From contig JASENG010000004.1 in the NCBI GenBank assembly GCA_030027265.1, positions 1 through 64,000 of the forward strand: DNA of 64,000 nucleotides, in the 5' to 3' direction. Below the pieces are notes generated by a model that did not search any database, was not told the origin of the DNA, and saw nothing but the letters and a program-made list of their open reading frames with translations. The number at the start of each line of letters is the position of its first letter. Position 1 is the stretch's first letter. Origin of the DNA: Lysinibacillus fusiformis. GTDB taxonomy: Bacteria > Bacillota > Bacilli > Bacillales_A > Planococcaceae. The position numbers were made by a program, and so were the translations under genes. Shown here piece by piece: positions 9,739 through 18,915 of the stretch.

Positions 9739-10497
9739 ATGGCTTACAAAATAGAAAATAATAAGGGGATTATCACTTTTACCATTGACCGCCAGGAGAA
9801 GAGAAATGCAGTCAATGATGAAGTGATGGAAGGCTTGAAAAAGGTTATTACATATATAAAAAATCATAATGATGTACAATTTTTAGTTGTTACTGGCAGC
9901 GGAGAGCAGGCGTTTTGTTCTGGCGGCGATTTATCGGAATTCCATCAACTAAAAACAGAAGAACAAGCTTATGGGATGCTTAGCAAGATGGGGAATATCT
10001 TGTATGACCTAGCAACATTGCGTGTGCCGACCATTGCATTAGTAAACGGTACAGCAGTCGGAGGAGGCTGCGAGATTGCAACCGCTTGTGATTTTCGATT
10101 AGTGGCAAGTCATGCGAAATGCGGATTTATACAAGGGACTTTATCGATTACGAGCGGCTGGGGTGGCGGTACCTATTTGTTCGAAAGAGGACTGCGCCAT
10201 GACCGGGCACTAAAAATGCTTATAGAATCAAAAAAATATGATGCAAAGCAGCTCTATGAGATGGGTTGGGCAATGCATGTTTATAATGGTTCAAAGGAAC
10301 AAGCATTAGAAGAATTTATTGTAGATATGAGAAAAATCCATCCAGATGTTCATCAAGCGTATAAAGAGATAGAGCTTCGAAAATGGCGAGAGAGAAATAT
10401 TTATGAACGTGTGATGGAAGAGATTCGTTTATGTGCAAAACTATGGGAAAGCGATGCTCATAACGATGCGGTAAATCGCTTTTTAAATAAATACTAA
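9739..10497 (+). CDS. Enoyl-CoA hydratase/isomerase family protein
   Basis: A 252-aa crotonase-fold enzyme. Both oxyanion-hole segments are present: AFCSGGDLSEF at about 59-68 and NGTAVGGGCEIATACDFRLV at 103-122. The stretch TLSITSGWGGGTYLFERG aligns with the region carrying the second catalytic acid in true hydratases; a Gly-Trp-Gly-Gly run there resembles acyl-CoA decarboxylase-type members, so the reaction cannot be fixed. The start ATG at 9739 follows AAAGGGGATG. Monocistronic by appearance, between rpmF and rsfA; a YlbN-rpmF-crotonase order also occurs in other Bacillales. Confidence 0.85.
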   Translation: MAYKIENNKGIITFTIDRQEKRNAVNDEVMEGLKKVITYIKNHNDVQFLVVTGSGEQAFCSGGDLSEFHQLKTEEQAYGMLSKMGNILYDLATLRVPTIALVNGTAVGGGCEIATACDFRLVASHAKCGFIQGTLSITSGWGGGTYLFERGLRHDRALKMLIESKKYDAKQLYEMGWAMHVYNGSKEQALEEFIVDMRKIHPDVHQAYKEIELRKWRERNIYERVMEEIRLCAKLWESDAHNDAVNRFLNKY

Positions 10498-10657
10498 TAA
10501 CAATTTAGGGAACTCTTTATAGGGGTTTGTAAAAGACTTCAGTTTGGTTATTAAGTGGTAGAAGGAAATTTAATAGGATTTATCCTTTTTCTATTGATTA
10601 TTATTCTATTTAATCTATTTGCCTGCATATAGTAGTAAAAAATGCGAGGTGATAGAT

Positions 10658-11041
10658 ATGGATGGAAAAAGACGTAAGGATCAATGGACGGCGGATGACG
10701 ATGAAAAATTAGCTGAAATCGTCATACAGGCTGTTCAAAACGGTAAAACACAGCTTGAGGCATTTGCTGAAGCTGCAAGTATATTAAATCGTACAAAACA
10801 AGCATGTGGCTTCCGCTGGAATAAAACACTTAGGCAGCAATATGGCCAGATGTTAAATAGTGTACGAAAACGTCCAAAGCAATTAATGCGCAGCCATTTA
10901 AAACTAGCACTCAACAGTTTTGACGAACTTACCGAAGCATATAACGAATTAGAAATTAGATATCGGGAATTACAATCGGAACACGAAAAAATTCTGAAAT
11001 GGTTACAGCAAGGTTCGAGTTTTATTGAACATCAGAAATAA
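10658..11041 (+). CDS. rsfA: RsfA-type prespore transcription regulator
   Basis: A 127-aa DNA-binding protein. The N-terminal SANT/Myb-like helix-turn-helix is clear: DQWTADDDEKLAEIVIQ through LNRTKQACGFRWNKTLRQQ (about residues 7-62). The C-terminal third is a predicted coiled coil (DELTEAYNELEIRYRELQSE). In B. subtilis rsfA is made in the forespore under sigma-F and tunes part of the sigma-F regulon; it lies near rpmF (ywfN/ylbO family), and this location matches ylbO. The frame is open 13 codons upstream, but GAGGTGAT at 10646-10653 favours the ATG at 10658. No convincing sigma-F promoter was found. Confidence 0.85.
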   Translation: MDGKRRKDQWTADDDEKLAEIVIQAVQNGKTQLEAFAEAASILNRTKQACGFRWNKTLRQQYGQMLNSVRKRPKQLMRSHLKLALNSFDELTEAYNELEIRYRELQSEHEKILKWLQQGSSFIEHQK

Positions 11042-11555
11042 ATAAGTACCTGTTAAACTGTAGAAGCTAAGGATGATTAGATCCCGTTGGAAAATTTCTG
11101 TTTGTAGCTAGAAGGATATGTTATGAATGAGAACTCTTTAAAATGTAAAGAAATTGCATCGATGTATTTAGGGTCGCCTAAATGACAATAAGTAACACAT
11201 AGAATGATTACTTTTAAACAAATGGGCGGCACAAAAATGCATAATTATTTTGATGTGTACGTTTATGAGAGGGTATGTTACTGCTAATTTGGCTGTATTT
11301 ATTTTTTTGTTCTTATTTTAAAATGTGAAGGCCGAATTGAAGAATATGCCTGGAATACTAAACAAATTTCGTTAAACATATCGTAAATACTTGATGTATC
11401 CATTATAATTAGTTAAAACAATTAAAGGTCTGCCTATTGGTAGACCTTTAATTTTCGTTATGCATTTGGTATATCTTACTAATTGCTTGTATTTCGATTA
11501 ATCCCTTTGTCATTTACAATGAAGACAAATAACAATTGCTAAGAGGGTGAAATTG
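11042..11555. other. Intergenic region without a recognisable gene
   Basis: About 510 bp between rsfA and panE. No frame has a plausible start, ribosome site and family resemblance. The only structured element is the hairpin at 11420-11453. Confidence 0.6.
11420..11456 (+). terminator. Orphan terminator-like hairpin
   Basis: 15-bp stem around AATTAAAGGTCTGCC with one G-T wobble, TATT loop, followed by TTTT after the AATT of the stem. It lies 380 bp downstream of rsfA, so it may end a long rsfA 3' region or an unseen short transcript. Confidence 0.6.
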
Positions 11556-12458
11556 ATGGAAATTGTTGTGGTTGGTGCAGGCTCTGTGGGAATGTTACTA
11601 GCTAGCTTTTTATCGGAATATAATGATAGAGTTACTTTAATTCCCCATAGAGAAGAACAGGCAAGAAGTCTCCGGCAATATGGGCTTCTAAGGGAAAATA
11701 TAGATGGGACTACTACAATATCACAAGTTAATGTAAGCATGGATTTCTCGAACCTTGCAAAGGATTCGTTAATTATTATTGCGGTCAAATATGGACAACT
11801 AAAACAGGTATATGAGTCATTGCGTACATTAGATCCTGCGATTCCACTGCTTTTCCTGCAAAATGGCTTGGCTCATTTGGAGGAAGTCAATACTTTACCT
11901 CAACAAACGATAGCCTTTGGTTCGTGCCAATTTGGTGCACAGCGTGAAAACGATACAACGGTCCATCATCGCGGGCAAGGTATTTTAAAAATTGCGGTTG
12001 AAAAAGGGAGTGCTCACCCATTTGCTCTTTTTTCGAAATGTCCAAACCCGATATTCCAAGTTGCTTTTGTTGAAAGTGCTGACAAAATGTTATTTGAGAA
12101 GGCATTGCTAAATTGTTTTATTAATCCCTTGACGGCTGTTTTACAGGTTACAAACGGAATGTTGGTTGAAAACCCACAAGCCCATCTCCTTCTTGGAAAA
12201 TTATATAAAGAATTAAGGACGGCCTTTCCTGAAGATATGTCTCAAATACCTTTTTCTGACGTGGAAAACTTATGTAAGAGGACAGCATCCAATACGTCTT
12301 CCATGTTAGGGGATATTTTAGGGGCAAGACCAACAGAAATTGAAACGATAGTTGGAGCTGTTTTAAAAAGAGCAGAACAAAAAGGCGCAAGATTACCGAT
12401 GTTAGAAACTTTATATCGATTAGTTTTAGCAAAGGAAGGAAACGGTGAGAAAATGTGA
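11556..12458 (+). CDS. panE: 2-dehydropantoate 2-reductase family protein (PanE/ApbA)
   Basis: NADPH-dependent ketopantoate reductase family, pantothenate synthesis. N-terminal Rossmann fold with GAGSVG (about 7-12), the LLFLQNGLAHLE segment matching the family LQNG motif, and the helical C-terminal domain with KALLNCFINPLTAVL containing the conserved Asn. 300 aa, normal length. The frame is open three codons earlier from a GTG that overlaps the ribosome site AAGAGGGTG, so ATG 11556 is chosen. Order panE-yllA-bshC matches B. subtilis ylbQ-yllA-bshC. Paralogues exist in many Bacillales, so the substrate is probable, not certain. Confidence 0.85.
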   Translation: MEIVVVGAGSVGMLLASFLSEYNDRVTLIPHREEQARSLRQYGLLRENIDGTTTISQVNVSMDFSNLAKDSLIIIAVKYGQLKQVYESLRTLDPAIPLLFLQNGLAHLEEVNTLPQQTIAFGSCQFGAQRENDTTVHHRGQGILKIAVEKGSAHPFALFSKCPNPIFQVAFVESADKMLFEKALLNCFINPLTAVLQVTNGMLVENPQAHLLLGKLYKELRTAFPEDMSQIPFSDVENLCKRTASNTSSMLGDILGARPTEIETIVGAVLKRAEQKGARLPMLETLYRLVLAKEGNGEKM

Positions 12459-12847
12459 AATTACTAATTCAATATCTATTGAGTATTATTATCTTTTTCC
12501 CTATTATTCTATTTTTCATAACATATTTTATATCTCTTAAACGGAAAAAAAGTAAGGTGAAATCATTCGGGATTGCAAGTGACTTAACGACGCTTGTTTT
12601 GTTCTTCTCTGTACCGCTTTCTGTTTCGAGTTTATGGGAAAAGAATTATAATGGGGTCGTATTTATTATTGCACTTATAATAGCGATTATTTTTACATAC
12701 ATAGATTGGCGTACGAAAAAAGAAATTGAAGTTTTCCGGCTATTAAAGAAAATTTGGAGATTATATTTTATTCTACTATCCATAGCATTTTTTGTTATAT
12801 GGATTGTTGGTTTGGTTCAAAGTATAATGGAATATGCTTTTAGCTGA
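12455..12847 (+). CDS. yllA: DUF3397 membrane protein (YllA)
   Basis: A 130-aa integral membrane protein with about four hydrophobic helices (about 6-27, 42-60, 67-84 and 103-125). It matches the DUF3397/YllA family in size, topology and position before bshC; function unknown. The GTG start overlaps the panE stop (ATGTGA), implying translational coupling. Confidence 0.8.
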   Translation: MKLLIQYLLSIIIFFPIILFFITYFISLKRKKSKVKSFGIASDLTTLVLFFSVPLSVSSLWEKNYNGVVFIIALIIAIIFTYIDWRTKKEIEVFRLLKKIWRLYFILLSIAFFVIWIVGLVQSIMEYAFS

Positions 12848-12861
12848 TATAAGCATTTTCT

Positions 12862-12890
12862 TTTGAAGTAGAAGTTCGATACTTTACAAT
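12862..12890 (+). promoter_or_regulatory. Possible promoter for bshC
   Basis: TTTGAA (12862-12867), 17-bp spacer, TACAAT (12885-12890), 80 bp upstream of bshC. Confidence 0.35.
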
Positions 12891-12969
12891 AAGAAATGTG
12901 ATAAAAATTTGCAGATAAGATAGAAATTAGAACAAGGGAAAACTGTTCGTAGAGTAGAGGAGATTTTTT

Positions 12970-14586
12970 ATGAGGCTGGAGCATGTTGAAATACCAGTTA
13001 ACAATAAATTGCTAGCTGATTTTTGGTCAGGCAGCGAAAAATTACGTTCATTTTTTGAATATGAATATAATGATGGAGCATTTAAAACACGCTTTCATTA
13101 CTTGAAATCCAAGCATTACTATAATAAAGAATTAAGCTCGATTATTCGTCAATTTATGGAACCCTTTGGTATCTCCGGCAAAGTAGAAGAACATTTAAAG
13201 GATCTTGCAAATGGCTCGGTTGCAGTAGTGGGCGGCCAGCAAGCAGGGATACTGACAGGTCCTCTATATTCTGTTCATAAAGCGATTTCGGTCATTCTAT
13301 TGGCAAAAGAGCAAAGTGAAAAATTAGGCGAAAAAGTTGTGCCGATTTTTTGGATTGCCGGGGAAGATCATGATTTAGACGAAATCAATCATACTTATAC
13401 GATGGTAAACGGCATGGTCAAGAAACGGGCATATAGTGAACGATCTAAATTAAAGACAATGGCTTCCACGACGAACATTCAAAAAGAAGAGTTAAAAAGC
13501 TTGCTAAATACTATATTCTTTGATTATGGCGAAACGGAATATACCCAGTCGCTTTATAAATCCTGTTTAAGCCACTTGGAACAAAGTCAAACCTTTACTG
13601 ACTTTTTTGCCCGATTAATGAATGAATTATTCCAAACCCAAGGCTTGTTGATGGTTGATGCAGCGTATCCTCCTTTCCGCAAGCTTGAATCGGATTTCTT
13701 TGTAAAGATGATCGAGTTAAATAAGCAAATTGCAGAAGTAGTAGTGGTAAAAGAACAGGCGTTAAATGATGCGGGCTATGGAACACCTATCCTGGCAAAA
13801 ACTGATGGTGCCAATCTTTTTTATGTCCATGAAGGCGAACGTTTTTTACTGGAAAGAAATGAGGGCATCTATCAAGATTCAACGAAGTTTATAACATTGA
13901 CCGAAGAAGAGCTGCTCGAGATTGCCAAAAATCATCCGGAAAAACTGAGTAATAATGTTGTGACAAGACCTCTCATGCAGGAGATGACAATCCCGGTTTT
14001 AGCCTTTGTAGGTGGTCCAGGTGAATTAGCTTATTGGGCAACGTTAAAAGAAGCCTTCAAAGTTCTTGATTTACAAATGCCAATTTTAGCGCCAAGATTA
14101 AACATTACCTTGGTCGAACGAAAAATTGATCAGCTTTTATCTACTTATCAATTATCGATGCTTGATATAATTGAAGGGAAAGCTCAGGGCCTTAAAACCC
14201 AATATCTTGATAGTGTGCAGGATGAGGAAGCGAAAAAATGCATTGAGGCTTTAAATGAGATGGTCAAGGAGCAGTATGGAAAATTAGATGCTCATTTAAA
14301 AACGCAAAATTTAGAATTACAATCAGTAATAGAAAGAAATATGAAGTATCATGAAATGCAGTTTGATTACTTGAGCAAAAAAATTGAGCAGCAAATATTG
14401 GTTAAGCATGATAAAACAATACGTCAATTTGATTTAATGCAACTTGAAATTTATCCGAATGATAGTCTTCAAGAAAGGGTTTATAATCCATTCCAATATC
14501 TGAATCATTATGGACCAACACTCATTCAGGATTTATGTGACCTTCCATTTGAAATTGCGAATAAGCATTATGTAATCCTTCTGTAA
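12970..14586 (+). CDS. bshC: Bacillithiol biosynthesis cysteine-adding enzyme BshC
   Basis: Adds cysteine to glucosaminyl-malate, the last step of bacillithiol synthesis. 538 aa, matching the usual length of about 540. Family segments seen: VAVVGGQQAGILTGPLYSVHK (split here from residue 77), FWIAGEDHDLDEINHTY, LLMVDAAYPPFRKLE, then a long coiled-coil region (about 385-470) and the C-terminal NPFQYLNHYGPTLIQDL. ATG 12970 follows GAGGAGAT. Transcribed alone or from yllA, and followed by a terminator, just before the division cluster as in B. subtilis. Confidence 0.95.
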   Translation: MRLEHVEIPVNNKLLADFWSGSEKLRSFFEYEYNDGAFKTRFHYLKSKHYYNKELSSIIRQFMEPFGISGKVEEHLKDLANGSVAVVGGQQAGILTGPLYSVHKAISVILLAKEQSEKLGEKVVPIFWIAGEDHDLDEINHTYTMVNGMVKKRAYSERSKLKTMASTTNIQKEELKSLLNTIFFDYGETEYTQSLYKSCLSHLEQSQTFTDFFARLMNELFQTQGLLMVDAAYPPFRKLESDFFVKMIELNKQIAEVVVVKEQALNDAGYGTPILAKTDGANLFYVHEGERFLLERNEGIYQDSTKFITLTEEELLEIAKNHPEKLSNNVVTRPLMQEMTIPVLAFVGGPGELAYWATLKEAFKVLDLQMPILAPRLNITLVERKIDQLLSTYQLSMLDIIEGKAQGLKTQYLDSVQDEEAKKCIEALNEMVKEQYGKLDAHLKTQNLELQSVIERNMKYHEMQFDYLSKKIEQQILVKHDKTIRQFDLMQLEIYPNDSLQERVYNPFQYLNHYGPTLIQDLCDLPFEIANKHYVILL

Positions 14587-14673
14587 TAATTGTATTTGGA
14601 CATTAATGTTTTTGGGTCGTTGTACCTATCATATCCTTTAAGCCCCAGTATATAGAGCTTTCGGTGCAGTTGT

Positions 14674-14709
14674 AGAAGTCGTCTCATAAAAGAGACGACT
14701 TCTTTTTTG
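14674..14709 (+). terminator. Terminator after bshC
   Basis: Perfect 12-bp stem AGAAGTCGTCTC / GAGACGACTTCT, 6-nt loop, six T. About 90 bp past the bshC stop. Confidence 0.85.
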
Positions 14710-14791
14710 TGCCAAATTTCATAAGTGAACAAGTGTAGAAAAGTACTATATACACAATTTGTAAAAAGTAGTTAACAATCTCTTTAAAAAT

Positions 14792-14836
14792 GTGGAGGAA
14801 AGTGGGGGAATGTGGTACATTATTTACTAAAGTGGG
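14792..14836 (+). promoter_or_regulatory. Putative MraZ operator: GTGG direct repeats at 10-bp steps
   Basis: GTGG at 14792, 14802 and 14812, exactly 10 bp apart, and again at 14832, two turns on. Contexts are TGTGGAGGAA, AGTGGGGGAA, TGTGGTAC and AGTGGGGTGA. MraZ of E. coli and Mycoplasma binds direct TGGG or AAAGTG repeats spaced by one helical turn before its own gene. The last copy overlaps the mraZ ribosome site. Autoregulation is inferred by analogy. Confidence 0.6.
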
Positions 14837-14845
14837 GTGAGTAGC

Positions 14846-15277
14846 ATGTTCATGGGAGAATATCAACATTCCGTTGATGCAAAAGGACGCCTAATCGTAC
14901 CTTCCAAATTTCGTGAAGACTTAGGGAATACTTTTGTTATTACTCGCGGACTTGATAACTGTCTTTTTGGATATCCTATGGATGAATGGCGAAAACTCGA
15001 AGAAAAATTAAAGGAATTGCCTATGACCAAAAAAGATGCCCGTGCTTTTGCAAGGTTCTTCTTTTCAGGGGCAACAGAAGTTGAAATAGATAAGCAAGGG
15101 AGAATTAATATCCCATCTACACTGGCTGCTTACGCAAAGATTGAAAAAGAATGTGTAGTTTTAGGTGTATCAAGCAAGATTGAGATCTGGGCTAAAGAAG
15201 CTTGGGAAACTTATTTCAACGAAGCGGAAGATTCTTTTAATGAAATAGCAGAAAATTTAATTGGCTTTGACTTCTAG
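14846..15277 (+). CDS. mraZ: Transcriptional regulator MraZ
   Basis: A 143-aa AbrB-like (double SpoVT/AbrB) DNA-binding protein, first gene of the division and cell wall cluster. Starts [19 protein letters not shown] with the conserved DAKGR, repeated in the second half as [19 protein letters not shown] before the ATG at 14846 decides the start; an earlier GTG gives three extra residues. The GTGG repeats upstream fit autoregulation. Length is identical to B. subtilis MraZ. Confidence 0.96.
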   Translation: MFMGEYQHSVDAKGRLIVPSKFREDLGNTFVITRGLDNCLFGYPMDEWRKLEEKLKELPMTKKDARAFARFFFSGATEVEIDKQGRINIPSTLAAYAKIEKECVVLGVSSKIEIWAKEAWETYFNEAEDSFNEIAENLIGFDF

Positions 15278-15308
15278 TAAAGTGACCGCCAAGAAGGAGT
15301 AATGGTTA

Positions 15309-16259
15309 ATGTTCGATCATACAACCGTATTATTAAAAGAAACTGTTGATGGACTGAACATCAATCCACAGGGAATTTATGTGGATTGTACATTAGGTGG
15401 CGCTGGGCATAGCGAATACTTAGTACAGCAATTATCATCAGAAGGTCGACTTATTTGTTTTGACCAAGATACGACAGCAATAGAAAATGCAAAGATAAGA
15501 TTAGCAGCCTATTTAGATCGAGTGACTTTTGTGCATTCGAATTTCCGGTATGTAAAAGAGGAATTACAAAAATTAAATATTGAGAAAATTGATGGTATTT
15601 TATACGACTTAGGTGTTTCTTCACCTCAATTAGATACACCAGAGCGAGGCTTTAGCTACCATCATGATGCACCTTTAGATATGCGTATGGACCAAACAGC
15701 ACCACTTTCAGCATTTCATGTAGTGAATGAATGGGCATACGAGGATTTGGTACGTATTTTCTTCCGTTATGGAGAAGAAAAATTCTCGAAGCAAATTGCC
15801 CGCAAAATCGAAGAAGCTAGGAAACACGCACCAATCGAAACAACAGGACAGCTTGTTGAACTGATTAAAGAAGGGATTCCTGCACCTGCTAGAAGAAAAG
15901 GCGGACATCCTGCCAAAAGAGTCTTCCAAGCAATTCGAATAGCAGTGAATGATGAATTAGGAGCTGCAGAAGACTCATTAGTTGATGCAATCGAGGCATT
16001 AAAAATCGGTGGAAGAATTAGTGTCATCACTTTCCATTCATTAGAGGATCGTTTAACTAAATCTATTTTTAAAGAGGCTTCATCACTTCCAGATTTGCCG
16101 CCAGGTTTACCGGTAATTCCAGATGAGTACAAGCCTACACTTAAACTTGTTACTAGAAAGCCAATAGTGCCAACAGAAGAGGAGCTTGAAGAAAATAATC
16201 GTTCACGCTCGGCAAAACTTAGAGTTGCAGAGAAAATAAACGAGAAAGGAAGAGGGTAA
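15309..16259 (+). CDS. rsmH: 16S rRNA (cytosine(1402)-N(4))-methyltransferase RsmH
   Basis: SAM-dependent methylation of C1402 in the decoding centre. 316 aa; [16 protein letters not shown] start, the SAM site [12 protein letters not shown] at about 25-36, [32 protein letters not shown] and the C-terminal [15 protein letters not shown] 15309 with AAGGAG nine bases upstream; an ATG at 15302 is out of frame. It ends where ftsL starts. Confidence 0.97.
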   Translation: MFDHTTVLLKETVDGLNINPQGIYVDCTLGGAGHSEYLVQQLSSEGRLICFDQDTTAIENAKIRLAAYLDRVTFVHSNFRYVKEELQKLNIEKIDGILYDLGVSSPQLDTPERGFSYHHDAPLDMRMDQTAPLSAFHVVNEWAYEDLVRIFFRYGEEKFSKQIARKIEEARKHAPIETTGQLVELIKEGIPAPARRKGGHPAKRVFQAIRIAVNDELGAAEDSLVDAIEALKIGGRISVITFHSLEDRLTKSIFKEASSLPDLPPGLPVIPDEYKPTLKLVTRKPIVPTEEELEENNRSRSAKLRVAEKINEKGRG

Positions 16260-16637
16260 ATGGCGGTACGTGCTAGGCAAAATTCTTATATAACACAACC
16301 AGCAGCTCCAGAACATCAGCAGAAGCAACAGGTCAAAAAACAAGGTATAAAAAGAAAGAAAGCAATTTTTACTGTAAAAGAGAAAATGTTATTTATAGCA
16401 TTTGTGGTTATGGTTGCAGTTCTGGCAGTTACAATACTACATAAACAAAGTTCAATCCAGCAAACGACCATGGAAATACAAGAAATCGAATCACAAATCA
16501 CAGAAATCGAAAAACAAAATGTAGATTTAAAAGTTCAAGTAAGTGAGCTATCAACCTATGAGAGAATTTGGGAAAAAGCAAAAGCACTCGGTTTAACACT
16601 TAATGAGAAAAATGTGAAGGTAGTGCCGGGAGAATGA
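16260..16637 (+). CDS. ftsL: Cell division protein FtsL
   Basis: Bitopic division protein linking DivIC/DivIB and PBP2B at the septum. 125 aa: basic cytoplasmic N-terminus, one transmembrane helix (about 43-60) and an extracellular leucine-zipper-like coiled coil (about 64-100), as in the DivIC/FtsL family. The ATG follows the rsmH stop directly and the 3' end overlaps pbpB by 4 nt, so it is translationally coupled on both sides. In B. subtilis FtsL is unstable and is cleaved by RasP. Confidence 0.9.
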   Translation: MAVRARQNSYITQPAAPEHQQKQQVKKQGIKRKKAIFTVKEKMLFIAFVVMVAVLAVTILHKQSSIQQTTMEIQEIESQITEIEKQNVDLKVQVSELSTYERIWEKAKALGLTLNEKNVKVVPGE

Positions 16638-18853
16638 AAAAAAAGAGATTTCGATTCCAATGGGGAGCCTTTCTAATGTTAGTTATTTACGGAGGGCTCT
16701 TTTTTGCTTTATTTATCCGTATCTTTTATATTCAGTCGACTGGTGAAATTAAGGGGCAGCAATTAGAAGTTAAAGCAGCTGCTTTATATGAAAAAGAAGC
16801 AGTATTGACTGCTGAGCGCGGTAAAATTCTCGACCGTAATGGGGGTATTATTGCAGAGGATACTCTAAGCTACCGTTTAATCGCGGTTGTCAATCCAGAA
16901 GCAACCGAGAATAAAAAGAAACCTAGACATGTTACGGACCCTGAAAAAACTGCGAAAATTTTAGCAAAATATATTTCAATGGAAGAATCAGAGATTTATA
17001 AGATTCTAACGAAAAAGCTAAGTGATGGAAGAACGCCCTATCAGGTGGAGTTTGGAGTAGCAGGACGAAGCATCAATCACGAAACTATGACGGCGATTAA
17101 AAATGAAGAGCTTCCTGGTATCACTTTTGCAAGTGATACCAAACGCTATTATCCAAATGGTCCCTTTGCCTCTCATTTGATTGGCTTTGCTTTGAAGGAA
17201 GAGCAAGAAGATAGTACCTTTAAAACTGTAGGGAAAATGGGTTTGGAATATACGTATAACAAAGAGCTAACAGGTAAAAATGGCTCCATGCAATATGAGA
17301 GTGATATATTTGGTTACCTGCTTCCAAATAGTGAAAAGATGGTAACGCCAGCTAAAAACGGCGATAATATCTATTTAACATTAGATAAAACTATTCAGAA
17401 TTTCTTGGAAGAATCTATGACGAATGTTTACAAAGAATATAATCCAGAATCGATGGTTGCAGTTGTTGCAGATCCAAAAACAGGTGAAATTCTAGCAATG
17501 TCCCAGCGTCCGACATTTGACCCTGATACTAGAGAAGGACTAGATTCATGGAATAATGATGTAATAGAATCAGTGATTGAACCCGGTTCAACCATGAAAA
17601 CTTTTACGTTGGCAACAGCAATAGAAACGGACAACTGGTATCCTAATGCAAAATATCAATCTGGCTCTTATACCCTATATAAGGATACGATTCGAGATCA
17701 TAACCTTAGAGGGTGGGGACAGATTACGTACTTGGAAGGTTTCCAGCGTTCTTCCAATACTGCTATGGCGAATTTGCTGGAGTATATCGGAAACGATACA
17801 TTAATAGATTATTTTAAAAAGTTTGGCTTTGGTCAAAAGACAGGGATTGATTTACCGGGAGAAGCATCAGGTACATTGTTAACAGATTGGCCAATTAACT
17901 ATGTTACAACATCCTATGGACAAGGCTCCACTGTTACGCCAATACAGCTCGTACAAGCTATGACAGCGATTGCAAATGATGGTGAAATGATGCAGCCATA
18001 TGTGATTGATAAAATAGTAGATTCTTCGACTGGAGAAGTAATTAAGGACGAGAAACCAACTGCTAAAGGGAACCCTGTATCCAAAGAAACCGCACAGCAA
18101 GTTCGTGAAATATTAGCATCGACTGTCACATCGGAGGCAGGAACAGCCAAGAGTTTTGCGATTGAAGGATATGAGGTAGCCGGGAAAACAGGGACAGCTT
18201 ATATTCCAGATGAGTCTGGAAACTACAAAATTGGCAATAAAAATTATTATCTATATTCCTTTTTAGGAATGGCTCCTGCAGATAATCCACAATTAATTGT
18301 CTATGTTGCAGTAAAAAAACCTAAACTAGAAGCAACAGAAGTTGGATCTCAGCCGGTTTCAGAAGTATTCACTTCTGTTATGCAAAATAGCTTGAAATAT
18401 TTAAATATCAATCCTGAAAATATCGCAGAAGCAGAGACAACTACTATGAAGGATTATATTGGTAAAACTGCTGAAAACGTTCAAGCGGATTTGGCAAATG
18501 AAGGTCTTACCCCAATTATTATCGGTGATGGCGGCCAGGTTATCGCTCAGTACCCTGAAAAAGATTTAGCTATTACAAAGGGAAGCATTGTATTTTTAAA
18601 AACTGAAGGGTCGGTAACTTTACCATCATTTGAAAATTGGTCATTAAGAAATTTACTTGTTTATAAAATGATGTCTGGGCTGTCGATTGAAATTGTGGGA
18701 GAAGGATATGTAGAAAGTCAAAGTGTTTCTCCTGATACCGTTATTGGTGAAGGCTCTCCAATCGTTGTGCAATTAAGGACACCAAAGGAAATATACTCTT
18801 CACCTCCAGCAGAAGAAACTTCTGATGAAGGAGAAGAATTGCCACAAGATTAA
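16634..18853 (+). CDS. pbpB: Penicillin-binding protein 2B, septal transpeptidase
   Basis: Class B PBP making septal peptidoglycan crosslinks; essential for division in B. subtilis. 739 aa with an N-terminal membrane anchor (about 11-32), a dimerisation domain containing AERGKILDRNG, then the transpeptidase with STMK (Ser319), SSN (Ser373) and KTGT (Lys518). Two C-terminal PASTA repeats follow (DYIGKTAENVQADLANEG and the next copy with TLPSFENWSLRNLL), then an acidic tail. It overlaps ftsL by ATGA and is followed by the sporulation paralogue spoVD. Confidence 0.96.
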   Translation: MKKKRFRFQWGAFLMLVIYGGLFFALFIRIFYIQSTGEIKGQQLEVKAAALYEKEAVLTAERGKILDRNGGIIAEDTLSYRLIAVVNPEATENKKKPRHVTDPEKTAKILAKYISMEESEIYKILTKKLSDGRTPYQVEFGVAGRSINHETMTAIKNEELPGITFASDTKRYYPNGPFASHLIGFALKEEQEDSTFKTVGKMGLEYTYNKELTGKNGSMQYESDIFGYLLPNSEKMVTPAKNGDNIYLTLDKTIQNFLEESMTNVYKEYNPESMVAVVADPKTGEILAMSQRPTFDPDTREGLDSWNNDVIESVIEPGSTMKTFTLATAIETDNWYPNAKYQSGSYTLYKDTIRDHNLRGWGQITYLEGFQRSSNTAMANLLEYIGNDTLIDYFKKFGFGQKTGIDLPGEASGTLLTDWPINYVTTSYGQGSTVTPIQLVQAMTAIANDGEMMQPYVIDKIVDSSTGEVIKDEKPTAKGNPVSKETAQQVREILASTVTSEAGTAKSFAIEGYEVAGKTGTAYIPDESGNYKIGNKNYYLYSFLGMAPADNPQLIVYVAVKKPKLEATEVGSQPVSEVFTSVMQNSLKYLNINPENIAEAETTTMKDYIGKTAENVQADLANEGLTPIIIGDGGQVIAQYPEKDLAITKGSIVFLKTEGSVTLPSFENWSLRNLLVYKMMSGLSIEIVGEGYVESQSVSPDTVIGEGSPIVVQLRTPKEIYSSPPAEETSDEGEELPQD

Positions 18854-18915
18854 CTTCATTCGAATAGAACTTGTCTTTCATTCATACTTTGTTAAAAACG
18901 GGGTGTGAATATAAA

